A stretch of 12,698 nt of DNA from Nanobdellota archaeon (GCA_030695605.1 JAUYQE010000028.1:1-12698); one strand, 5' to 3'. Positions 1 to 6,373 are shown, numbered from the stretch's first letter. Numbers and translations: made by a program. The notes: a model not told the origin generated them from the letters alone.

Positions 1-449
1 ACTTTGGCATCGCCCGCCGCCAGGACCACCCGATTGGCTTTGGAAGCGATCATGGTCTGAAAATTAATCATGTTCAATAAAGCCGTTTCCAGAAACTGCG
101 CCTGCGTTCTCTTTCCCGTGACGCGGAGGAGGGGCGTATTGGCGGTGATCGGTGTTCCTTCCGGCACGGCGTAGATATCGCCTTGGAAACGGAACTCTTT
201 CAGCCACTCGATGAAATCATCGGAGAATAAGCCGAGACCCCCCAGATATTCCCGATCGTCGTCAGTAAAATGAATACTCGTCGCATAATCAATCGCATCT
301 TCAATCCCATTGGCAATGAAATACCCCCAATCCGGCGGCAGCTTGCGGAGAAAGAGGTCAAAAGTAGCTTCATCATCTTTCTGATTATCAACATATGCTG
401 CCATCATGGTCAGCTGGTACAAGTCTGTCAGGATGGTTTTGGAGGTCAT
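1..449 (-). CDS. pncB: Nicotinate phosphoribosyltransferase, N-terminal part (runs off left edge)
   Basis: The first 149 residues are present; the C-terminal part lies outside the window. The family condenses nicotinate with PRPP to nicotinate mononucleotide in the Preiss-Handler route of NAD salvage in the cytoplasm. I recognise it from family signatures: the N-terminal LTDLYQLTM (7-15), FLRKLPPDWGYF (33-44), GLFSDDF (73-79), the DIYAVPEGTPI stretch (91-101), and ETALLNMINFQTMIASKANR (121-140), ending in VLAAG. No internal stop or frameshift is seen. The ATG at 449 is chosen because it places LTDLYQLT at the usual N-terminus and lies downstream of a TATA-like element at about 478-489. The next gene upstream (97 aa) ends about 50 bases away on the same strand, but the TATA box suggests separate transcription. 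Confidence 0.93.
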   Translation of the reverse strand, partial: MTSKTILTDLYQLTMMAAYVDNQKDDEATFDLFLRKLPPDWGYFIANGIEDAIDYATSIHFTDDDREYLGGLGLFSDDFIEWLKEFRFQGDIYAVPEGTPITANTPLLRVTGKRTQAQFLETALLNMINFQTMIASKANRVVLAAGDAK

Positions 450-477
450 GGTGATGCGTTTGTTGTGCGGTTTAGGG

Positions 478-489
478 TATTTTATAAAT
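478..489 (-). promoter_or_regulatory. TATA box of the nicotinate phosphoribosyltransferase gene
   Basis: On the minus strand the sequence reads CATTTATAAAAT, a good archaeal TATA box. It is centred about 33 bases before the ATG at 449, so the leader would be only a few bases long. No Shine-Dalgarno sequence is visible in front of the start. Confidence 0.55.
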
Positions 490-501
490 GTAGCTCTGCT
501 T

Positions 502-795
502 TTAACCTTCATTTTGTGGAGACGGTATAAATGTATAATACGTCACATCCCCTTGCTCATACTCTCGTTCTACTGACCATCCCGCAGAACGATATCGATT
601 CAAAACTGTGGTGACAAGTGCACTTCTTACTCCGTCAAATGTCGACTCTGGAATAATAGCCATTCCGCTTTGATAATTTTCTTCCAGACACTGATCAATT
701 TCGTTTTCCAGAGAGATAAGAAGTTCATTCTCTTTTATTTTTTCTTTCTCACTTTCTTCTATCCATCTCGCCAATTCTTTCGGTCCGACTACCAT
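502..795 (-). CDS. Small protein of unknown function, 97 aa
   Basis: I do not recognise this protein with certainty. Residues 8-40 are highly charged (ARWIEESEKEKIKENE) and probably helical. The second half looks like a compact alpha/beta domain, with a hydrophobic strand MAIIP (45-49), FDGVRSALVTTVLNRYRSAGW (53-73) as a likely helix, and two edge strands ending in TYYTFIP (85-91). There is no signal peptide or membrane segment, so it is probably cytoplasmic. An in-frame start exists 11 codons upstream, but the ATG at 795 is preferred because a GGAGG sits seven bases ahead of it. It lies between the radical SAM gene (72 bases upstream) and the NAD-salvage gene on the same strand. The order suggests co-transcription with the radical SAM gene but gives no functional link. 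Confidence 0.7.
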   Translation of the reverse strand: MVVGPKELARWIEESEKEKIKENELLISLENEIDQCLEENYQSGMAIIPESTFDGVRSALVTTVLNRYRSAGWSVEREYEQGDVTYYTFIPSPQNEG

Positions 796-807
796 GCTCC
801 TTCCTCC
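796..807 (-). promoter_or_regulatory. Strong Shine-Dalgarno for the 97-aa gene
   Basis: The minus strand reads GGAGGAAGGAGC directly before the ATG at 795. GGAGG has a seven-base spacer. This decides the start over the in-frame codon at 828. Most other genes in the window lack such a site, so this gene is probably translated from a leadered or polycistronic mRNA. Confidence 0.7.
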
Positions 808-866
808 GCGCTTATGGTCCGCCGACACTCTGTCTTTAAGCCTTTGCTTGCAAATCTTCCCGCCTG

Positions 867-1931
867 TTATCGCTTTATCCCCTCAATTTTGATGATATCT
901 TCCGTTGTTTTCAGCGTGCTGCCGCCCAAAACGGCATTGCCGCAGGTGACTAAGCCGTCTTCTTCGTCGATGGAGGGGACGAAGACTAAAACATCAAATC
1001 CCGCTTTCTGTAAATCTTCTTCTGGCTTTTTATACGGAGCCCAGGAGTCGTATCCGCCGAGAGTGACTATGCCATTCTCCCGGCAAGCATTATTATTATG
1101 GATGGGAGTAATCTTCACCATAAACTTGTCCCGGTCAAACAGGGCGGCAACCTTTCCGGCATCAATCTCAAAATCGGTGGAGTAGGCAAAGTTTAAGCAA
1201 TATTTTCTGCTGAGGGGCGCGGGTAATCGTTCCGCAATTCGTGCAAAATCATCTAAAGGCAATTGCTGGTTTCCAAACATCTGGGTCCTTTGCGCTTCAT
1301 TCGTTGAATTGATGCTAAATTGGAGCCCCGCCTGCCCGTGATAAACATCATTTTTTATGCTGCACCATTCCTGAATCCTCTCCTCTAATTTCCCAAACTT
1401 TCGCGGCAGAGAGGTGGTTAAGACCGGATGCAATACTTCAATTCTTAACCCCATCTCCTCCTGAATTTGTCTTTTATGGTCATGAAGCCATCGGGAGAAA
1501 GCAAAAACCTGCTCATTGAAGATGGGATCACCCATCCGTGCGTAATGGAGATTCAGCCTTTCCGTATAGCTGACTTCCGGGAACAGGCTAAGCGCGTTAT
1601 ACAGCTGCTTTCGTAAATCTTCAAACGAAGCATTCCCGCGAAACGGCACATTGGGAACATCGCAAAACGTGCATTTCATGGGGCAGCCATATTGGGTGCT
1701 CACCGTCACCACCCATTTATCACTGAGCGGCATACAATAGGTATTGGGAACCCCTTCGATTTCTTTTGTGTACCCTAAAAAATCAGCTTTGACATTTCTG
1801 GCTTTTCCATAATCACCTATGGACAATGTTTCTAACGGGCCTTTGGAGTAATCACCGACAAAAAGGTAGCCGGTAGGGATAGGAAAGGTTCTGACGATGC
1901 CGTTTGGTGTTCTGCTCACGTCTTGATTCAT
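867..1931 (-). CDS. Radical SAM protein of the RlmN/Cfr-like type, 354 aa
   Basis: The CX3CX2C iron-sulfur motif (C83, C87, C90 in GCPMKCTFC) identifies a radical SAM enzyme with a 4Fe-4S cluster. Resemblance to the RlmN/Cfr RNA adenine methyltransferases comes from the VSTQYGC lead-in to the cluster, the FSINSTNEAQR segment (205-215, like the SLHA..R strand), ITPIHNN (274-280, like the LIP.N strand), and TCGNAVLGG (329-337), where C330 matches the cysteine that becomes methylated in RlmN (C355 in E. coli). The residue matching the second catalytic cysteine (C118 in E. coli) is a threonine here, T76. The N-terminal part is shorter than in RlmN, which has about 120 residues before the cluster. 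The start at 1931 has a strong GGAGGTG eight bases upstream. The substrate is unknown; RNA is plausible. Confidence 0.8.
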   Translation of the reverse strand: MNQDVSRTPNGIVRTFPIPTGYLFVGDYSKGPLETLSIGDYGKARNVKADFLGYTKEIEGVPNTYCMPLSDKWVVTVSTQYGCPMKCTFCDVPNVPFRGNASFEDLRKQLYNALSLFPEVSYTERLNLHYARMGDPIFNEQVFAFSRWLHDHKRQIQEEMGLRIEVLHPVLTTSLPRKFGKLEERIQEWCSIKNDVYHGQAGLQFSINSTNEAQRTQMFGNQQLPLDDFARIAERLPAPLSRKYCLNFAYSTDFEIDAGKVAALFDRDKFMVKITPIHNNNACRENGIVTLGGYDSWAPYKKPEEDLQKAGFDVLVFVPSIDEEDGLVTCGNAVLGGSTLKTTEDIIKIEGIKR

Positions 1932-1939
1932 GGATAGCG

Positions 1940-1946
1940 CACCTCC
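1940..1946 (-). promoter_or_regulatory. Shine-Dalgarno of the radical SAM gene
   Basis: GGAGGTG on the minus strand with an eight-base spacer to the ATG at 1931. It fits an mRNA with a leader of roughly 28 bases if transcription starts from the TATA element at 1980-1990. Confidence 0.75.
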
Positions 1947-1979
1947 TCATTTGAATAGGGAGCAAAGAACCAGCGCAAC

Positions 1980-1990
1980 ACTTAAATATT
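1980..1990. promoter_or_regulatory. Probable shared TATA element of a divergent promoter
   Basis: The sequence ACTTAAATATT reads as AATATTTAAGT on the other strand, so both strands offer a TATA-like core. Its centre lies about 29 bases before the TrmB ATG (2014). On the other side it lies about 54 bases before the radical SAM ATG (1931), leaving a leader for that gene's Shine-Dalgarno. No better TATA is visible in the 82-base gap. A weaker alternative for the minus strand is the TATTCAAAT stretch near 1950-1958. Confidence 0.55.
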
Positions 1991-1992
1991 GC

Positions 1993-2010
1993 CTCCCCCT
2001 GCGTGGGGAG
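1993..2010. promoter_or_regulatory. Inverted repeat between TATA box and start of the regulator (candidate operator)
   Basis: CTCCCC (1993-1998) and GGGGAG (2005-2010) form a perfect six-base inverted repeat around a six-base spacer. It lies just downstream of the TATA element and ends three bases before the ATG at 2014. A repressor bound here would block the transcription start, as expected for autoregulation. The right arm also resembles a Shine-Dalgarno (GGGGAG), so an RNA hairpin hiding the start is an alternative if the mRNA has a leader. Confidence 0.45.
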
Positions 2011-2013
2011 CAT

Positions 2014-2754
2014 ATGCACGAAAAGCTTTTGGAAGACGCGGGACTGACGAAAAACGAAGCCAAAGCCTATTTGACGCTGCTGAGAATTGGAAAATCGCCT
2101 TCGGGGAAAATTGTCAAAGAAGCGAAGATAGCAGGTGGAAAAGTCTATGAAACCCTCTACAAGCTTCTTGACAAAGGACTGGTCGAAGTAGTCATCGAAC
2201 AGAATGTCAAGCAGTTTATTGCGGCGGATCCGCAGAGTATCTTATTGTATCTGGAAGAGCGCAAAGAGCAGATAAGCGAACAGGCCAAAAAGCTCGGGCA
2301 GCTGGTTCCGGAGCTTCAAAAAATCAAAGAGTTTACGGAGCCCGTCGAGAATGTCTATCTGGTGAAAGGCTTCCGGGGCATAAAGCCAGTCGTGTACGAT
2401 GCGCTCCAAAAATCGTCAGGTGAAGTCCGCATCATGGGCGTGCGTTCTTCAAAAGATAACGTGTTTAACACTTTTTGGCAGCACTGGCATCACGAACGGG
2501 TGCGCTTGCACAAGCCGGCGCGGATGATTTTCACGGACCGCGGAACGGACTACTGGAAATTTTTTGAAAAGCTCAAGCTCACCAAGATAAGAAGCGTAAC
2601 CGAACTCAGCCCTTCAGCAATTATGGTTATTGACGAGAATAGCTTCATCTTTTCCTACGAGAAAGAATTCACCTGCATCCACATTCGCTCGGCAGCGATT
2701 GCTAAATCATTCTCCAGCTTCTTTGAAGGGCTGTGGACGATGGGGAAAGCGTAG
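2014..2754 (+). CDS. TrmB-family transcriptional regulator, 246 aa
   Basis: The N-terminal 75 residues form a winged helix-turn-helix of the TrmB type: LLEDAGLTKNEAKAYLTLL (5-23), IVKEAKIAGGKVYETLYKLL (33-52) and the wing GLVEVV. A charged helix follows at about 74-107 and probably dimerises. Residues 113-246 (YLVKGFRGIKPVVYDAL, then EVRIMGVRSS and SAIMVIDENSFIFSY) match the C-terminal effector domain seen in sugar-responsive TrmB proteins. Such proteins repress or activate uptake and metabolic genes in archaea. No sugar transporter or pathway is next to it; the divergent neighbour is the radical SAM gene, which is the nearest candidate target along with itself. In-frame codons reach back to 1930, but that extension crosses the promoter and has no family similarity, so ATG 2014 is used. 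The ligand cannot be told. Confidence 0.88.
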   Translation: MHEKLLEDAGLTKNEAKAYLTLLRIGKSPSGKIVKEAKIAGGKVYETLYKLLDKGLVEVVIEQNVKQFIAADPQSILLYLEERKEQISEQAKKLGQLVPELQKIKEFTEPVENVYLVKGFRGIKPVVYDALQKSSGEVRIMGVRSSKDNVFNTFWQHWHHERVRLHKPARMIFTDRGTDYWKFFEKLKLTKIRSVTELSPSAIMVIDENSFIFSYEKEFTCIHIRSAAIAKSFSSFFEGLWTMGKA

Positions 2755-2787
2755 CTTGGGCGTCAGGGAGTCGCCAATTTTGATTAC

Positions 2788-2816
2788 GAAAAAAGAGAAC
2801 TCTGCAAACAGAATTC
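2788..2816 (-). terminator. Hairpin plus T-run terminator behind the PAC2 gene
   Basis: On the minus strand, GAATTCTG and CAGAGTTC pair over eight positions with one mismatch around a TTTG loop (2797-2816). TCTCTTTTTTCG follows. The stem begins directly after the PAC2 stop codon (2817-2819). It lies between two convergent genes and looks like an intrinsic terminator; the T-run alone could be enough in archaea. Confidence 0.6.
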
Positions 2817-3626
2817 CTACCCAATATATCCCACATCTTTCTTCTTCCCTTTGGCGCCGGCTTGCGACGCTGCCACTTCAGAAAGCCATTCTTTGGTTTT
2901 CTTCATAGTTTCCCGCTCCACATCGAGAATTTCCTTGCCCATTTTCTTCAAATCAATGCCATAGCCGAATTTCTGCTCCAGAACCCGGATGACTTCCTTG
3001 GCCCCTTTGACGCCCAGGTAAAGCGGATGCGCAAAAGTCTCCGCCAGCAATGCCACCCCTTTCACGCCACGCTTCTTGCCCAGGCCGAGTAAAATGCCGG
3101 ACACGCCCACGATGGGCCCCACCACGCCAAAGATGTCTTTCTCGACCAGCAGCTCTTTCGTGGCATAGTGCTTGAATAGCTCCGTATTATTGCTGGTGCA
3201 AAACACTCGGGGCTGCTCGGGAATAGCCTGCAGGCCAATGCCGCCGGTGGTGATGACTTCCGTGCAGCGATGCTTCTTGGCAAGAGTGAGAATCTCTTCG
3301 CAGAAACTAAAGCAACTCTCCTCATCGATGGGCTGAATATCCCCTTGGAGCAGCAGCACGTCCCGCTTCTTGCTGCCGGTGGGAAAGGTCTTGTAGTACA
3401 TCTCGATTTTCGGCATCTCGACGAGATTCTTCTCATTCACGAATACGGAATGCGGAAAGCGGTACGAGAAGAAAGAATAGAGTTTCTTTGCTTTTAGCTC
3501 TTCAATCAGGAAATCAATGGCAATCTTTCCCACATTGCCGATGCCGGGCAAGCCTTCAATGAGAATCGGGTTTCGCAGTGCGGGCAGGCTCTTTTGATGC
3601 TGTGTCACTTCCCAGGTGCTGGACAT
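2817..3626 (-). CDS. PAC2 family protein (proteasome assembly chaperone-like), 269 aa
   Basis: PAC2-family proteins resemble eukaryotic proteasome assembly chaperones; archaeal members (PbaA and PbaB types) have been linked to the proteasome. The family start is clear: NPILIEGLPGIGNVGKIAIDFLIEEL (19-44). An FSYRFPHSVFVNE-like strand follows (53-65), then the central VLLLQGDIQPIDEES, the TTGGIGL turn and the GPIVGVSGILLGL segment (about residues 169-181). Near the C-terminus a charged helix (ILDVERETMKKTKEW) leads to a lysine-rich tail ending GYIG. Strict HbYX proteasome-binding tails have tyrosine as the second-last residue; here it is third from last. A TATA-like TTTTTAAA lies about 26 bases before the ATG, so the mRNA is probably leaderless. 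No proteasome gene is in the window. The family is nearly certain, the function less so. Confidence 0.9.
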   Translation of the reverse strand: MSSTWEVTQHQKSLPALRNPILIEGLPGIGNVGKIAIDFLIEELKAKKLYSFFSYRFPHSVFVNEKNLVEMPKIEMYYKTFPTGSKKRDVLLLQGDIQPIDEESCFSFCEEILTLAKKHRCTEVITTGGIGLQAIPEQPRVFCTSNNTELFKHYATKELLVEKDIFGVVGPIVGVSGILLGLGKKRGVKGVALLAETFAHPLYLGVKGAKEVIRVLEQKFGYGIDLKKMGKEILDVERETMKKTKEWLSEVAASQAGAKGKKKDVGYIG

Positions 3627-3648
3627 GGGAGAATAAAAAGATAGGAGG

Positions 3649-3656
3649 TTTAAAAA
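3649..3656 (-). promoter_or_regulatory. TATA box of the PAC2 gene
   Basis: The minus strand reads TTTTTAAA, centred about 26 bases before the ATG at 3626. The element begins just beyond the stop codon of the upstream gene (3660-3662), so the PAC2 gene can be transcribed on its own. Confidence 0.6.
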
Positions 3657-3659
3657 GGT

Positions 3660-5039
3660 TTAGGAAAGATCGCCAGAATTGTTACTCAAAGCTCTTTCTG
3701 GTTGTGAAAAATGGGTTCTTATTGAGTTTATCGCCCCTTTCATGGCGCGATAGGTAAAGCTGAGCATTTTCGCGCCGATATAAAAGCCAGCGATAGAAAC
3801 CAGGAAGCTTTCAAACGAAGAATCATCAATGTTCTTCTCAATCCCCATAGTATGATAGACTAATTCAGTTGCTTCCGTGGCGACCATTCTTCCTGCATGG
3901 AACCAATCGCCGATAATTCCCCCTTCGTGAGCTGTTAATGCCCCGATGCCACACGCCCATAGTGGAAAACTCTTCTTTTCCTTGCTTTTCATGACGAGAT
4001 AGAGGCCCAGAGGAGTGAGTGAATATGGAGCAACCGTCATGGCGAACTCAGCCAATCGTGAAGCCGGTTCGGGATCCACGTACCCTCCAATGAAAGGAAC
4101 CAACACTTTTGACTCAATGCCAGGAATGAGCTGCTCCCACAACGGGCCACCGTAGAGCGTGTTAATGACAATCTCTTTATTCACGCCGCCCGTTGCTGAA
4201 TTTACGCCCGCATGAATCAATTCGTGAGGAACGGCCGTTATGCCGAAAGAACCTAAGATGGTCCCAATATGTTTGCAGCGTCTCCTCCATTTCCCTCCAG
4301 AAAAAGGAGTAGGAGGATTATAATCATCACGAAATTCTGATACTACAGACGCAAAGGGAGTTTTCAACACTTCTGTAAAAGTGTAATTATGGCGGGCTTT
4401 TTTTTCAAGAGCAGTTTTAAGAGCATCATGAAGATCAAAAGAGCGGAAGAAATATGGGGTGCTCTGACTTTGCTCTACTTTAGCGCTCTCTACAACCTCT
4501 TCTAAAAGAACAACTTTATCAGTGAAATCCTGCCATTCTTCAGTTTTTTCATTGTAATAGTGATGACGATCGATATAAACCGCCAGAGTCCTTTCACTGA
4601 TCTTTTTACCGAATGTACCTTCGTACACTTTTACCCCCCATCTCTCGAGTTCCTGCCTAACTTTTTCTTCTGAAAAAAGATTGCCTAAGAAACGCTCTCC
4701 CATTGCAAACAGAATTTCTAAAGAAGAGTCAGAAGAGTAGCTTTTGCGTTTTCGGCCACGGTTCTCTTTTCGAGACTTCTTATCGTGGACAAGAGCTTCT
4801 GAAAGAAAGTTCAGGTAGGCCCGGCATTGATCCAATGGAGACATTGTTACACTAGCAGTAACCAAAGCACGGAAGTCTTTTACTCCTAGATGAACACGAA
4901 GTTCAAGAGGGAGTTCAACCTCGGAGATATATTTTCTAAAGCGGTCTTGAGAGAATAAAAATCCATAGTCCGGAAAGTCGTAATACCCTAAGCCGTTCGT
5001 GACGGTTCGTTCAATTAATTTTTGGAGAGGAGTTTCCAT
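3660..5039 (-). CDS. Putative membrane zinc metallopeptidase (HExxH protein), 459 aa
   Basis: The key motif is PHELIHAG at 271-278, with HELIH (272-276) matching the zinc-binding HExxH signature. A later GDWFHAG (377-383) could supply a third ligand (D378). The C-terminal half has hydrophobic segments at about 311-322, 332-350, 358-378 and 408-428, so the peptidase part is probably in the membrane. This arrangement is reminiscent of M50-like or DUF3267-type putative zincins, but I cannot confirm a family. The first 230 residues are soluble, with a basic patch RKENRGRKRKS (90-100) and many charged stretches, and I recognise no domain there. It lies between tRNA-Leu and the PAC2 gene on the same strand. 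The ATG at 5039 is the first in frame and no Shine-Dalgarno precedes it. The substrate is unknown. Confidence 0.75.
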   Translation of the reverse strand: METPLQKLIERTVTNGLGYYDFPDYGFLFSQDRFRKYISEVELPLELRVHLGVKDFRALVTASVTMSPLDQCRAYLNFLSEALVHDKKSRKENRGRKRKSYSSDSSLEILFAMGERFLGNLFSEEKVRQELERWGVKVYEGTFGKKISERTLAVYIDRHHYYNEKTEEWQDFTDKVVLLEEVVESAKVEQSQSTPYFFRSFDLHDALKTALEKKARHNYTFTEVLKTPFASVVSEFRDDYNPPTPFSGGKWRRRCKHIGTILGSFGITAVPHELIHAGVNSATGGVNKEIVINTLYGGPLWEQLIPGIESKVLVPFIGGYVDPEPASRLAEFAMTVAPYSLTPLGLYLVMKSKEKKSFPLWACGIGALTAHEGGIIGDWFHAGRMVATEATELVYHTMGIEKNIDDSSFESFLVSIAGFYIGAKMLSFTYRAMKGAINSIRTHFSQPERALSNNSGDLS

Positions 5040-5105
5040 CTTGGTAATCGTTCAGTATGACTACTTCGAGCAACACCAGAAAACCGCTTTTTATTGAAAA
5101 ACAAG

Positions 5106-5189
5106 TGCGGGGGACGTGATTCGAACACGCGAACCCACTAAGGGACTAGCCCCTCAAGCTAGCGGATTTGGCCACTCTCCCACCCCCGC
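5106..5189 (-). tRNA. tRNA-Leu, anticodon GAG
   Basis: Read on the minus strand, the acceptor stem is GCGGGGG with CCCCCGC. The anticodon stem CTAGC/GCTAG encloses the loop TTGAGGG, giving anticodon GAG (5153-5155), which reads CUC and CUU leucine codons. A long variable arm (CCC TTAGT GGG) marks a class II tRNA, and the T arm has GCGTG-TTCGAAT-CACGT. The D stem is GGA/TCC. The discriminator base is A, as expected for tRNA-Leu. CCA is not encoded, and no intron is seen. A T-run (GTTTTTC) follows just downstream. Confidence 0.95.
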
Positions 5190-5210
5190 GTGAGAATGAG
5201 AAAAAGTGGG

Positions 5211-5223
5211 CTTTTTTTATTAA
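5211..5223 (-). promoter_or_regulatory. TATA box of the tRNA-Leu gene
   Basis: The minus strand reads TTAATAAAAAAAG, centred about 28 bases before the first tRNA base. It overlaps the stop codon of the kinase gene upstream (5220-5222), so the tRNA has its own promoter. Confidence 0.55.
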
Positions 5224-5768
5224 GGTTTACCTAAAGAAGAAAGAATTTGTCCAACTGCCTGTTCTATCGGCCCTTCGTTTGCAATAAAGCAATAAGGAAC
5301 TCCCGACGCTGCCGCTTCTGCTTCCCACTGCCCGGCATTCTGTAACCGACGGGCGATGTCCTCTGGGGAATCGCCGCGCTGCCTGAGCCGTTGTTCCAGA
5401 ACTTCCCGCGGCGGCGTTCTGATGAAAAAAGGCTCCACGTTTTTCGTATAAGAAAAAAGGATGGGAAGGACCTGGGGAACGAGAATCATCATCTGATAGC
5501 CAGAAAAACAAAGAGCAGTATCAATGGCGGAGTATTTTGTGCCATAGTAGTTGCCCGCATAGGGAGCCGTCCAGATAAAGCCCCAAGCTTTTTCTATCTC
5601 GAAAAACTGCTCTGGGGAGACGTACGCATACTCGTTCGGCAAGTCTGAAGCCCTCGGCTTTCTCGTCGTCGTACTGGTGACCATAGAAAAGTCTGGAGAG
5701 GCCAGCAAATGCCGAGCAATAGTGCTTTTTCCGGTTCCCGATTCACCAGTAAGCGTAAGGAGCACCAC
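5220..5768 (-). CDS. Guanylate-kinase-like P-loop kinase, 182 aa
   Basis: A Walker A motif GESGTGKST is at 8-16. The next region has the guanylate kinase phosphate-binding stretch TSTTTRKPR (31-39), then EYAYVSPEQFF (46-56) and GNYYGTKYSAID (72-83). The lid-like segment RLRQRGDSPEDIARRL (127-142) also fits the family, and the length (182 aa) is close to bacterial guanylate kinase. However, the glutamate usually found a few residues before GNYYGT (FxEWA-like) is a tryptophan, and the usual DID strand reads LVPQ (96-99). Both altered positions belong to the guanine-recognition side, so the acceptor may not be GMP. The GTG at 5768 is the only option upstream because an in-frame TAA lies at 5772-5774. 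A TATA box is 27 bases ahead, so the mRNA is probably leaderless. Confidence 0.8.
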   Translation of the reverse strand: MVLLTLTGESGTGKSTIARHLLASPDFSMVTSTTTRKPRASDLPNEYAYVSPEQFFEIEKAWGFIWTAPYAGNYYGTKYSAIDTALCFSGYQMMILVPQVLPILFSYTKNVEPFFIRTPPREVLEQRLRQRGDSPEDIARRLQNAGQWEAEAAASGVPYCFIANEGPIEQAVGQILSSLGKP

Positions 5769-5790
5769 GCATTACCGCAGAGAAAGAGAG

Positions 5791-5799
5791 TTTAATATG
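5791..5799 (-). promoter_or_regulatory. TATA box of the guanylate-kinase-like gene
   Basis: CATATTAAA on the minus strand is centred about 27 bases before the GTG at 5768. It supports a leaderless transcript that begins at a GTG codon. Confidence 0.55.
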
Positions 5800-5807
5800 T
5801 TTTTGGT

Positions 5808-6353
5808 TCACCGGCTCACCTGTGCATTTCCATCGATAAAAAAACGCCATTCCAAATGCCGGGCATCCGTAATGCCAATACGAGGACTCTTGCCGATCTT
5901 CCCAACAGCTTGCCCATCATCAAAGATTTTCATCGATTTTCCCAGCGGCAGGCCATTCAACTGTTTATCAATGCCAAACGCTGAACACAATTTTCCCGGC
6001 CCGCTGCAGAGGTTTTTCAATTCTTTCGTCCCTCGCCGCTTTTGCATGGCGGCGATTCCTGAAAGCGGCTCCACCGCTCGAATAAGAACTGCGCCTGCTT
6101 CGTCTTTTTCCGTCGTGAAATTCAGGCACCAGTACATCCCGTAAATCAGGTACACATAGACGTGGGCAAACGTATCAAACATCAGCGCGCTGCGTTCTGT
6201 TCGTTTATAAGCATGCGAGGCTGGATCTCTGCCGTATGCTTCCGTTTCTACAATCCGGCCAGAGCAGCCGTTGACGGAGATGATTTTGCCGAGCAGTTCA
6301 CGGGCGACGGTAATCGTATCGCGGGCAAATATTAGAGGGGGAAGTTCTTGCAT
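5808..6353 (-). CDS. Alkyladenine (3-methyladenine) DNA glycosylase, AAG/MPG family
   Basis: The family excises alkylated purines such as 3-methyladenine and hypoxanthine in base excision repair. The AAG signatures follow in order: ARDTITVARELLGK, IVETEAYGRDPASHA, FAHVYVYLIYGMYWCLNFT, VLIRAVEP and the CSGPGKLCSAFGI stretch. Counted from the ATG at 6362, the catalytic Glu of VETEAY is E41, the Tyr is Y43, the His is H50 and the conserved Arg of VLIRA is R95. At about 180 residues it has the usual bacterial and archaeal core length. Two starts are possible, ATG 6362 and ATG 6353. I prefer 6353 because the TATA-like TTTTTTAAC is about 25 bases from it but only about 16 from 6362, too close for either a leader or normal initiation. 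The gene ends 40 bases before the kinase gene. Confidence 0.93.
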   Translation of the reverse strand: MQELPPLIFARDTITVARELLGKIISVNGCSGRIVETEAYGRDPASHAYKRTERSALMFDTFAHVYVYLIYGMYWCLNFTTEKDEAGAVLIRAVEPLSGIAAMQKRRGTKELKNLCSGPGKLCSAFGIDKQLNGLPLGKSMKIFDDGQAVGKIGKSPRIGITDARHLEWRFFIDGNAQVSR

Positions 6354-6373
6354 AACCACCATAAAAAGAGGGG

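Noticed and set aside
670..1185. Plus-strand open frame of 171 codons
   Set aside because: It lies across the antisense of the radical SAM and 97-aa genes, has low-complexity Phe/Leu and Ser content, and no recognisable domain or promoter.
1930..2013. N-terminal extension of the TrmB regulator
   Set aside because: It would cover the divergent promoter and the inverted repeat, and TrmB proteins start at the winged helix as ATG 2014 does.
3062..3436. Minus-strand 124-codon frame
   Set aside because: It overlaps the PAC2 gene in another frame and is rich in Arg/Ser/Cys, typical of an out-of-frame shadow.
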